Of a stretch of DNA of 64,000 bases, positions 54,901 through 64,000 are shown in pieces (the stretch's first letter is position 1; the number at the start of each line of letters is the position of its first letter). The notes below the pieces were generated by a model. It saw nothing but the letters and a program-made list of their open reading frames with translations, searched no databases and had not been told where the DNA came from. This DNA comes from Emydura subglobosa (Eukaryota; Chordata; Testudines; Chelidae). Location of the stretch: positions 3,052,032 to 3,116,031 of the forward strand of contig ML679960.1 of assembly GCA_007922225.1 (NCBI GenBank), given 5' to 3'. A program made the position numbers and the translations under genes.

Positions 54901-56885
54901 GTTCAGTGAGATGAGGGCAATTATTTACATTATGTCCCTAGATATGGATTTAATTAACCCACTTCAGGTATTCACCTGTTGATAGTTTGTCCTGTGCTCT
55001 CAAAATATTATTGGATCTTATCACAACCACCATGAAAGAAAAAACATCAAAGTTTTCATAGCTTAAAAACGGAGGGAGTAATTATTGGTATTTGCTATTA
55101 ATTTGCTGGGTGCTGTAATGAGATTCAGCTCTATGAAAGGCAGAATGGTCCCTCCTAATTCAAACACCTTTGAGTTAAGAAGCTTCCTTTCATCAGGGGA
55201 AAGAAAGCTACATAGGGGATAGGAAATTCCTTATTCAACTTGAATAAGTAGAGTTCTCTCTGAATTGTCCTGTTACTGATATGGAGCATATGGCTCAACT
55301 TGATCAGAATAAACCTTCTTATGAAGCAAAGTTCAACAAGAACACCACAGAAGTCAGATCAGTTTGGAAGGAAATAGAAAACTGCAATCAATGAGTTTCA
55401 AAATAAATAAGGTAGAATTACCCCTAACATATTGTTTTGTATTGATTGGATATTATAGTGCCTCCTCACTTGGATTTAGACGCTATGGAAAGAAAAAGGA
55501 AAACATTATGAACATGTATTCCCTGTCATTTATAATAAAAAAGTGTTAAAAATCCATTTTAGTTGTAATATTTTGATACTAATTTTTTCATTTCTTTCAG
55601 CTTGGGCACTGAAAGTCAAAGGGAATCAGTTTCATTTTTGTTTATAGTTAAACTGTAAATGAAGCCTGGAATTCTGTCCTCTGTCTGAACCCTACCAAAA
55701 AGCCGGCCTGACTTAAACACACAACTAGTCCTACTGGCATCAATGTGATTACTCACCTGAGTAACAGTTCCACAACCAAACCCTTGATGTTTACTCATTT
55801 GGGTCCTCATTCGGTTCTCATTTATACCAACGTAAAATCAAAACTAAATTAAAATCTGTGGACTTACACCCAGTCTAAAACCGGTGTAAAGTTAGAATCA
55901 GATTATTGGGGGTCAGTCCTGCAGACTTTACTCAGGCCAAATTCTCTCTGGCTCCATCGTTCTCTTTCTGTCATCTGCCCTATACACATCAGGCGTTGCT
56001 ATTTCTATTTCTTCTTGGCTGACTTTACAGTTCTTAGTATTAGCTGTGTGTTTGTAATTTAACTTTTTATGCATTAGTAAAATTCTGGGTTCTGTATGCA
56101 GCAAGCTGAAGAGTTAGAAGAGAAAGATGGTGAGAAATGAACACCACAATAAGTAAAATCTTTGTGATACTGATCCTATAATGAAGTCCTTTGTGTTCTA
56201 CACAGTCTGCTTGGTACAGTTTTATGTTGTGTCATGCCTTTGTTTCACTACATTCTTTTCTTTTCCTTTTCTTTTTTTTATTTTGAATGGAAGTTATACA
56301 CAAAACCTAAACTCTCACACCAGTAATGAGGAGATTAGTTACACACAAAGGACAGGAAATGTAGCGCTCATATTCCCACAAGCTTTATGTTTGCCCCATT
56401 GTGCAGGTGCATTACAGTGAGGCCCAAGGGAGGTTTGGGTGGGATCTTGAATTAGAGCTGAGTTTTTAGCTGCCTGGAGAACTAGAATTGCTGGGATCAG
56501 ACACAAACCCAGCTCTTTCAAACTTGTTTATTCAAATAATATTTGGTCAAAGAAGGGTTGGATTTTTTCTGTGCTGAGAGTAGCCTCTAAATTTTCAAGA
56601 TGTTGCACAATGTTCTACCACATGACTCTAATTAAGCTATTTATGAATGTATAGGTTACCTCTAGCTCTGCCTTATATTTCCCAGTAGCAAAGGTAGCTT
56701 CAGTGGTATGCGCTCTTTCTGTACTTTTCAGGTGACATTCACTAATACTAAAGGAGGTCTACTTAAAGTAACTTTAAACAAAACAATTCTTGATTGAAAG
56801 GAAGCTGTAAGGAGTATCAGAGCTTCCTGCCACATCTAGAAGAACTTTGATTTTTCAAAACACAAGGCTAGACCATGCCAGCTAG
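51956..56885. other. Unassigned non-coding stretch
   Basis: No long repeat recognised. About 52270-52360 ('TCGGACTAGAAAATTTCTTG', 'ATTGGAAATATTCC') may belong to the AT-rich MITE family seen at 16660 and 19250. About 54850-54900 ('CCTGATTTTCACAGGTGCTG') is a MITE scrap. Open frames up to 96 codons have no recognisable domain. Confidence 0.4.
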
Positions 56886-56889
56886 GCAG

Positions 56890-57120
56890 AGCCCCAAGTA
56901 AAGGATTGTTTACACTTGAAAATTAATATGGATTAAGATAAAGTGTGAATTTAAAGCACAGTAGATTTTCCTGACCAATTCCATGCGTGGACACTCTTAT
57001 TCCAGAACAAGAGTGCCTTGTTCCTGGTTAGCTTTCAGCGTGGGTTAAGTAATCAGCAACAACTCACTCCTGTTCTTGAATATGAGTGTCCACACATGCA
57101 GTTCATCAGGAATAACTCTA
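56890..57120. mobile_element. Possible MITE with 'gttTACACTTG' ends
   Basis: 'TTGTTTACACTTGAAAATTA' at the left and 'GTCCACACATGCAGTTCATC' at the right, with two pieces in the middle, 'GGACACTCTTATTCCAGAAC' and 'TTCTTGAATATGAGTGTCC', that are inverted relative to each other. It fits the GTCTACA-type group. Ends not fixed. Confidence 0.4.
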
Positions 57121-57124
57121 TGCA

Positions 57125-57285
57125 TGCACAGACAAACCCTAAGCAATGGTGTCAATGAGATTTCAATGGGAATTAGCCACCTAAATATTTTGAGGATCTG
57201 GGACTTAGGCACTCAAGCATTCCAAAAGCCTGCTAGGTTCCCTGCCTTCCACTGGAATTCAAAACCCTGAGTTAGATGCCCAGGC
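57125..57285. mobile_element. MITE fragment next to CR1 copy C
   Basis: 'ATGAGATTTCAATGGGAATT', 'AGCCACCTAAATATTTTGAG' and 'GGACTTAGGCACTCAAGC' are the words of the 'gattttca...ggcaccta' MITE family. It lies immediately upstream of the CR1. Confidence 0.45.
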
Positions 57286-57289
57286 TCCT

Positions 57290-59957
57290 TGTACAGTACT
57301 TGGAGAGAGTTGAATAATAAGAATATAGGAGAAGGAATATACTACCGGCCACCTGACCAGGATGGTGATAATGACTGTGAAATGCTCAGGGAGGTTAGAG
57401 AGACTATAAAAATAAAAACCTCAATAATAATAGGTGATTTCCACTATCCCCATATTGACTGGGTATATGTCACCTCAGGACGGGATTCAGAGAAAGTTTC
57501 TTGACACCTTAAATGACTGCTTCTTGGAGCAGCTAGGCCTGGAACCCATAAGAAGAGAGGCAATTCACGATTTAGTCCTAAATGGAGCACAGGATCTGGT
57601 CCAAAAGGGGAATAAAGTTGAACCACTTGGTAATAGTGACCATAAAAAAAAAATTAACATCCCTGTGGGAAAGAGGGGAAACACCAAAGCAGGCCACCAT
57701 TTAATTTCAGAAAGGGGAACTACCCAAAAATGAGGAAGTTAATTTAAACAGAAATTAAAAGGTACAGTGCCAAAAGTGAAATCCCTGCAAGCTGCATGGA
57801 AACTTTTTAAAGACACCATAATAGAGGCTCAATTTAAATGTATATAACCAACTAAAAAACACAGTAAGAGGATCAAAAAGGTGCCACCGTGGTTCAACAA
57901 CAAAGTAAAAGAAGCAGTTAGAGGCAAAAAGCCATCCTTTAAAAAGGGCAAGTTAAATCCTATTGAGGAAAATAGAAAGGGGCATGAACTCTGGCAAGGG
58001 AAATGTAAAAAATATACTTAGGAAGGTCAAAAAAGAATTTGAAGAACAGCTAGCCAAACAATCAAAAAGTAACAGCAAAAAAAATTTAAGTACATCAGAA
58101 GCAGGAAGCCTGTTAAACAAACAGTGGGGCCGCTGGACAATCAAGATGCTAAAGGAGCACTCAAGGAAGATAAGGCCATTGCAGAGAAACTAAATGAATT
58201 ATTTGCATCAGTCTTCACGGCTGAAGATGCGAGGGAAATTCCAAAACCAGAGCCATTCTTTTTAGATGTCACATCTGACGAACTGTCCTAGACTGAGGTG
58301 TCATTAAAGAAGGTTCTGGAATAAACTGATAAATTCAACAGTAATAAGAGTTTTGAAGGAACTCAAATGTGAAATTGCAAAACTAACTGTGGTATGTAAC
58401 CTATCATTTAATTCAGATTCTGTACCAGATGACAGGAGGATAGCTAATGTGATGCCAATTTTTTTTTTAAAGTTTCCAGAGATGATCCCGGCAATTATAG
58501 TCCCGTAAGACTAACTTCAATACCAAGCAAATTAGTTGAAAGTACAGTAAAGAACAGAATTATCAAACACATAAATGAACATGATTTTTTTGGGAAAAAT
58601 CAACATAGTTTTTGTAAAGGAAAATCATGCCTCATCAATGTTCTAGAATTCTTTCTATGGGTCAACAAGCATAGTGTACTTAGATTTTCAGAAAGCCTTT
58701 GACAAGGTCACTCACCAAAGGCTCTTAAACAAAGTAAGCTGTCATGGAATAAGAGTGAAGCTCCTCTCCTAGACCAGTAACTGGATAAAAGATAGAAAAC
58801 AAAGGATAGGAATAAGTGGTCAGTTTACAGAATGGAGAGAGGTAAATAATGGTGTCTCCCAGGGGTCTTTACTGGGACCAGTACTGTTCAACATATTCAT
58901 AAGTGATCTGGAAAACAGGATAAACAGTGAAGGGGCAAAATTTGCAGATGATACAAAACTACACAATATAGTTAAGTTCAAAGCAAACTTTGAAGAGTTA
59001 CAAAGGGATCTCACAAAACTGGGTGACTGGGCAACAAAATGGCAGATGAAATTCAGTGTTGATCAATGCAAAGTAATGCACACTGGAAAGCATAATCCCA
59101 ACTATACATATAAAAGGATGGGGGGTCTAAATAGCTGTTACCACTCAAGAAAAAGACCTTGGAGTCTTTATGAATAGTTCTCTGCAAGCATCCATTCAGT
59201 GTGCAGCACCAGTCAAAAAAGCTAATAGAATGTTGGAAATCATTAGGAAGAGGATAGATAATATGACGGAAAATATCATATTGCTTCTTTATAAATCCAT
59301 GATACACCCACATCTTGAATATTGCCTGCAGGCTTGGTAACCCCATGTCAAAAAAAGATATATTGGAATTGGAAAAGGTACAGAAAAGGCCAACAAAAAT
59401 GATTGGAACAGCTTTCATATAAGAAGAAATTAATAAAACTGGGACTTTTCTGCCATGGAAAGAGACAACTAAGGGGGATATGATAGAGGTCTATAAAATC
59501 ATGATTGGTGTGGAGAAAGTAAATAAGGAAGTGTTATTTTCTCCTTCTTCACATAACACAAAAACTAGGGGTCACCAAATGAAATTAATAGGCAGCAGGT
59601 TCAAAATGAACAAAAGGAGATAGTTCTTCACATAATGCAGTCTACCTATGGAACTCTTCGCCAAGAATGTTGTGAAGGCCAAGACTATAAGAGGGTTCAA
59701 AAAAGAACTAGCTAAGTTCATGGAGGATAGGTCGATCAATGGCTATTAGTTGGGATGGGTAGGGATATAAAACCATGCTAAGTGTGCCTAGCCTCTGTTC
59801 ATCAGAAGCTGGGTTGGGCAACAGGGAATGGATCACTTGATGATTACCTGTTCTATTCATTCCCTCTGACGCACCTGGCATTGGCCACTGTTGGAAGACA
59901 AGATACTGCACTAGATTGACCATTGGTCTGACCCAGTATGACCATTCTTATGTGTTA
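57290..59957 (+). pseudogene. CR1 LINE, copy C (partial endonuclease, RT, 3' end)
   Basis: Longest CR1 here. Endonuclease region: YYRPPDQDGDNDCEMLRE (about 57340-57393), then GDFHYPHIDW (about 57436-57465), DSEKV and LDTLNDCFLEQL (about 57500), and GNSDH (about 57632-57646). RT: GKNQHSFCKGKSCL near 58600, then a stretch open from about 58850 to 59145 with SQGSLLGPVLFNIFISDLEN, KFADDTKLHN (catalytic GATGAT at 58947-58952) and TKWQMKFSVDQCKVMHTG. About 25 bases are missing near 58672. Frameshifts and stops occur throughout the first half, so it is dead. The 3' end (about 59925-59957) has 'TGGTCTGACCCAGTATGACC'. 5'-truncated within the endonuclease. Confidence 0.9.
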
Positions 59958-60990
59958 GGCACCTAATAATGGGATTCTCAGATGCAAACAAGCTGAGCAG
60001 GGAGTGGACAGCTAGCCAGTAGGAATGCTAAGGAGAGGGGTATAGCCTAGGCCCTGCACCTCAAAGGGCATTAGGCATCTAATTTGGACAGGGAGGAGGG
60101 AACCTATTTCTGCTCACACTTCACACCTCTGAATCCTCTCCCCTGGAATTAAGCACCTAAAGCAAGTTAGCCCTTTCTTATGAAAAACCAGAGAGACCCC
60201 TCAGCCCCTTATAGCCAATGGCCCAGCAGTTAGAGCACTCCCCTGGTTTGTGGGAAAGCTGTTTTCAAATCTGTGTTCTACCTGATTTAGAGAAGGGTTT
60301 AGAACTTGGTTCTCCCATTTCCTACTTTGGTGTCCTAATCACCAGGCTATGCCCCCCATCGCCCCTTCAGGCCCAATGAATATTTATTCAGCTTCAACAG
60401 GAGAAGTTAAGAGAGAACCACCCCAAAATACGTATGGGACTGGAAGTTAAGGAAACTCAGCTGTGATGTGAGACACCCAAGTGCAACGCTCAGCTCCAGA
60501 TCAGGCAGAGTGGGGATTCAAATATGAGTCTCCCACACGAGTGCCCTAACCACTGGGTTATTGGCTATTCTGGGAAACATCCACTGGAAAATGACCAGTC
60601 TAGTTCCCCATGCCTGTCCTTCATTTGAGGCTCGATCCAGTAGATGTGAAAGAAGAATGCTTACTGGATTGGACCTTGCAGGTGAGGGAACGCCTGCTCT
60701 GTGAATGCTACCTGGGCATAGGCATGAGCTAGAGCATGGAGAGCGTAGCAGCATCAGGAGGTAATCGGTTTGGCAGATGCCCACTGGTGGAAATTTGGGC
60801 ATAGGGGGAATTTAAGCAACTCTAGGGTTAGGCAGGCATTGAGTCAGGGTTTCAAAAACCTCATTGATGCATAAAAGTTGGACTAAGGCCCCTAAAGTAG
60901 CAGTTAGTCACCTCAGTCTCTTTGTAGATCTAGCCCTTCATTCCCATTGGAGTCAGTGATTTTGTAAATGCTACTAGGCATCCATCAGCA
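59958..60990. repeat. tRNA-like dispersed repeat, copy C
   Basis: Has two tRNA-like units facing each other: plus strand 'GGCCCAGCAGTTAGAGCACT' near 60226, and minus strand (reverse complement of 'GAGTGCCCTAACCACTGGGT' near 60538). Flanking words ('GGCACCTAATAATGGGATTC' at the left, 'GGCATCCATCAGCATCTTCA' at the right) match the outer words of copies A and B. Copy C is the longest and most palindromic; A carries its two units in direct order. It abuts the 3' end of CR1 copy C. Confidence 0.55.
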
Positions 60991-60999
60991 TCTTCAGAT

Positions 61000-61690
61000 G
61001 CCTAAGGACCATTGTGGCCCTAGGAGTGTGCCGCCCCCTCCCCCTCTCCTTTATAGGGTACAACATTCTTCCTTCCCTGTGCACAGGCCCCATCCTGGTG
61101 TGGAAGAGAAATGGGCCAGTGGCCCTTCGGTGACCCCAAGTGAGTAGGGAGAGAGCAATCCCTTGGTCAAGGGGCTGCATTTTTTCCTGCAACTGCACAG
61201 GTGTGGGGGGAAGGTTGTGCTCATCCTTCCTTGTGCCACCATGTAAGGGTCTGGCAGATCCTGGCCCTGAGTGAATAACAAACAGTCTGTGCAACAGAAA
61301 CAAATGCTGGGGATGTGTAAGACTGTTGGCCAGTCCTGCCAGCCAGGAAGAACTAACACCACACCCACACTCTGTTCAGGCCCTTCCCTCAGGGCACAAC
61401 TTGTTATCACAATAAAACAGTTCAGCATAAGCTGTACCGACAAACCCAGTCTCTTCCCCTGATCCAGGGTCTTCTCCTGAGGCCTTTTCCCTTTACTCTC
61501 TCCCTCCTGCTCCAGGACCTGCTACAGAAATCCACCCACAGCTCATCTTTCCAAAGGAGCCACTTGCTGGTTTTTATAATCACTCCATCAGTTACAGCTG
61601 GGACGCAGGTGATCAGTCACAGCTGAGGTTGGGCCCAACTCTGCACCTCCTTAAAGGGCCAGCCACATTGCAAAAGGACAACACTTAACA
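61000..61690 (-). mobile_element. Probable LTR of an endogenous retrotransposon
   Basis: On the minus strand a TATAAAAA box (plus 61571-61578) lies about 110 bases from a probable start near 61683-61690 ('TGTTGTCCTTTTGCAATG'). It is followed by purine-rich sequence and an 'ACAGTCTTACACATCCCC' segment. A 'GGTGGCACAAGGAAGGATGA' downstream could be a primer-binding region. Open frames of 109 and 130 codons on the minus strand overlap and are not supported. Class and boundaries are uncertain. Confidence 0.4.
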
Positions 61691-63135
61691 CGCGCCTTAA
61701 GGAATTAGGCACAACCACAACAATACTGGGGAAATACACAACCGGGCAGCTTTATTTAAAAACAAAAAACAAACCTCAAGTCGCTGCACACTTTTTTTGA
61801 TGGATATACATTTCAGGCATGGATCAGTATCAAATGCTTCAATATGTGATTCTGCTCTGAGATGGGATTGTGTGAAACCAGACCAGACCATCTTATCTTG
61901 CATGTAAAGAGCCGTATTTTCTCACTTTGGTGGCAAAAAACAAGGAGTTTTTTGGGGAGGGATTGTTTATTTTTTACCACCATACTTTTCAATTCCATTT
62001 GGTCCCAAACTTGGGAGACATCAAGCCATGCTCCCACTGAACTCAGTGGAAGTGGAGGGCACCCAGAATCCTGCAGGATCAGATCCTGAATTTTTATTAA
62101 ATAGCAAAATACACATACCACACACAAAGCACCCCCATGATGCATGTTATTTTCTCTTGCAAAATGTAAACAAGAATGCATTCTTTAAGGACTCTATTGT
62201 TCTTAATAGACACAGCCCTGTTTTGAGGCTGGGGTGGAGGCTGTATTGGGGGCATAGGAACAGAGAGGTCATCTGTCGCTACTCCCCTTCAGTGTTCAAA
62301 GTGTGCTCCCAGCCCTAGCTAGTTAGTACTATTGGTCAATGAAAGGGAGGAAAGGGCCACACTCTGCCTCCTCCCCACCCCCTTTGAGATTACAATGCTA
62401 GTTCTGCATGGTCCTGGCATTCAAGCAAGCACAAAGACTAAAAATGAAGCTGGGCCCTCCCTGTATGGGGGCAGGGAACACGGGAGAAGTGAGAGATCTC
62501 TTGTACCCACTTCCCTACTTCTCCACACAAATCAGGCCCAGCCACAATCTGGCCCTGCATGGGGAACTGTTTAATGGGAAGAAGTCAATGTGCCAAAAAT
62601 CAAAGACAGCAGGAAGTCCTTTTATTTTAGACCAGCTAATACCTATCCACGATTTTTCAACTGCACTCTCTTGCTGATTGATATTTAAAGAGATGGTTTG
62701 GCACTGGACATTCAGTACATGTCTTGCAAGGACATGGCAGAGGGAAGAGGTGAGTAATCAAAGACATGCCAAAGACTTGTCAAGAAAAAGAAAAAACTTA
62801 TGCTCAATACTAATCAAGCCATGCTCTGTGCCAGTCCGACTGCTCATCCTTCTAAGAGAGAGCCAAGTCTTTCAGAGCAAATCCACTGCAGGGAGCACAA
62901 ATACCTTTTGTATTTGTCAGATGGAAATGAAAGTTTGGGAGGCTGAAAATAAAAAAAAACAAAACCCTGCCTTCTGCTTTGTAGTAAATAATGGTTCTAG
63001 GTGCAGAGAGCGTTTGCATTGCGGTGGGGAAACTTGAAAGAAACAGGTAGCATTTGTGGCTGTGGCACTGAGGGCGGGGTTGAGTTTCCTTGTACATGTC
63101 TTCCCAAGTATTTCAGACCTCAGCACCAACATCCA
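61691..63135. other. Unassigned non-coding stretch
   Basis: No repeat family recognised. Overlapping open frames on both strands (up to 122 codons, 61813-62181 minus) have no recognisable domain and no exon-like borders that I can support. Confidence 0.4.
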
Positions 63136-63138
63136 TGC

Positions 63139-63846
63139 CAGGACCAGATTAAGGTGCATGCAGCCTAGCACATGCCTAGGGCCCAAATTCAGGGGGGGAC
63201 TCCGAAACCATAGGCCACAGAGTCAGGGGAAGTGGGGCACCTGACCACTGAAGAGAAACCTGAATGGTGCTGCGACCCCCTGCACCAGGTTGCAACGCCA
63301 CTCACTCACACTGGAGAAGCAGCAACCAAACCTGATTAAGCGGTACTGTGGGCTGCCAGGTAGGATTGCAGCTCCTCTCAGGTTTGGCCCAGCCACTAAG
63401 ATTGCCACCTGGCCAGTTTTTCAGCCGGCAACTGTAAACCACTGTGCAGCAATTGGTGCACAGGTCACATGGCTGTTGGGAGCGCTGTTAGCACGGCACT
63501 TGGGTCCCATCCTTGAGGTGTGGGGCCCTCAACATGGCAACACAGCAGCTGAGGCTTCTGCTCCTCTCAACGTCAGGGCAGTGAAACGGGATGGACAGAT
63601 CTGAAGCTCACCAGCAGAGAGAGGTAAGGAGCGGGGACCAGGGTGGAGCAGAAGGAGAGGGCCGATGTAGGGGCTCATGAGCCAGGAGGTCAGGGTGCTG
63701 GTGCAGGGGAGTGCCTGAGCAGGGAAAGCAGGGTCAGATTGGGGGAGAGGATGGGGCACAGCTAGTGGCCATTTTATCTGTGCCCAGTGACGAGGCCCAG
63801 AAGCGTGTGTTTGCCTAGAGTCCACTGATGGGTTAATCTAGCCCTG
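63139..63846. mobile_element. hAT-like non-autonomous DNA transposon, about 708 bp
   Basis: The left end CAGGACCAGATTAAGG is mirrored by the right end, which reverse-complements to CAGGGCTAGATTAACC. Candidate 8-bp flanks are ATCCATGC (63131-63138) and GTCCCTGC (63847-63854), 6 of 8 identical. CAGGG.C.GATTAA ends with an 8-bp duplication fit the hAT superfamily. The interior is more GC-rich than its surroundings and has only short, overlapping open frames with no transposase motif. Confidence 0.65.
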
Positions 63847-64000
63847 GTCCCTGCTATTCTAGTGGAGAGAGTTGTTCTTGCCACACTGTGTTGTTCTGAT
63901 ATGGAAAAATTCACACTGAAGCCTATAGAAAAGCAACCAAAACTCATCTGCACAGTACTCTGACTGCTGCAGCCATGGAGCAGGAATTTCCTCTGTGGTT

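Noticed and set aside
61051..62181. Minus-strand open frames of 109-130 codons
   Set aside because: They overlap each other in different frames and partly lie in a probable LTR; their low-complexity translations match no family I know.

Overview
The window is 64 kb of AT-rich, CpG-poor, non-coding vertebrate DNA, most likely from a turtle. The evidence is CR1 LINEs whose 3' ends carry the wording I know from turtle CR1 (a 'GGTCTGACCCAGCATGGC' type end at 12.95, 51.94 and 59.94 kb), together with long ERV-type LTRs, tRNA-like dispersed repeats and short inverted-repeat DNA transposons that I associate with chelonian genomes. Species and family names come from memory; no database was searched. 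I found no host protein-coding exon, no functional tRNA, rRNA or snRNA, and nothing bacterial. The open frames are short and either lie in dead transposons or look like chance.

Layout: 0-7.9 kb holds a tRNA-like repeat (copy A), a small hAT-type MITE with an 8-bp target duplication, an RTE-like LINE remnant, a MIR-like SINE split by a MITE, and a CR1 3' fragment. The 7.9-13 kb stretch is the densest: two related LTRs of about 1 kb stand head-to-head (7951-9003 minus; 9060-10169 plus), followed by a CR1 (10.45-12.97 kb) that lost its reverse transcriptase and is split by a third LTR of the same family. At 15.6-16.4 kb are a short MITE and a CR1 fragment of another subfamily. The 22-25.2 kb stretch is a nest: tRNA-like repeat (copy B), a possible Penelope-like fragment with a hammerhead-like core, two MITEs and a minus-strand CR1. 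At 29.1-29.6 kb a 395-bp MITE sits inside a MIR-like repeat. At 31.3-32.2 kb is a CpG-rich solo LTR with a perfect 5-bp target duplication. A probable LTR with another LTR-like insert lies at 36.3-37.5 kb, a CR1 3' end at 37.6-38.0 kb, and a minus-strand CR1 at 42.7-43.6 kb. A palindromic 90-bp insertion with a 12-bp target duplication lies at 47.1 kb. Two long CR1 copies lie at 50.2-52.0 and 57.3-60.0 kb, followed by tRNA-like repeat copy C, a probable LTR at 61 kb and a hAT-like element at 63.1-63.8 kb.

No genes work together here. The window records layered transposition: LTRs into LINEs, MITEs into SINEs, and reverse transcriptases lost by deletion and point mutation. The long stretches without recognised repeats are intergenic or intronic; a few could hold regulatory elements, which single-sequence reading cannot establish.
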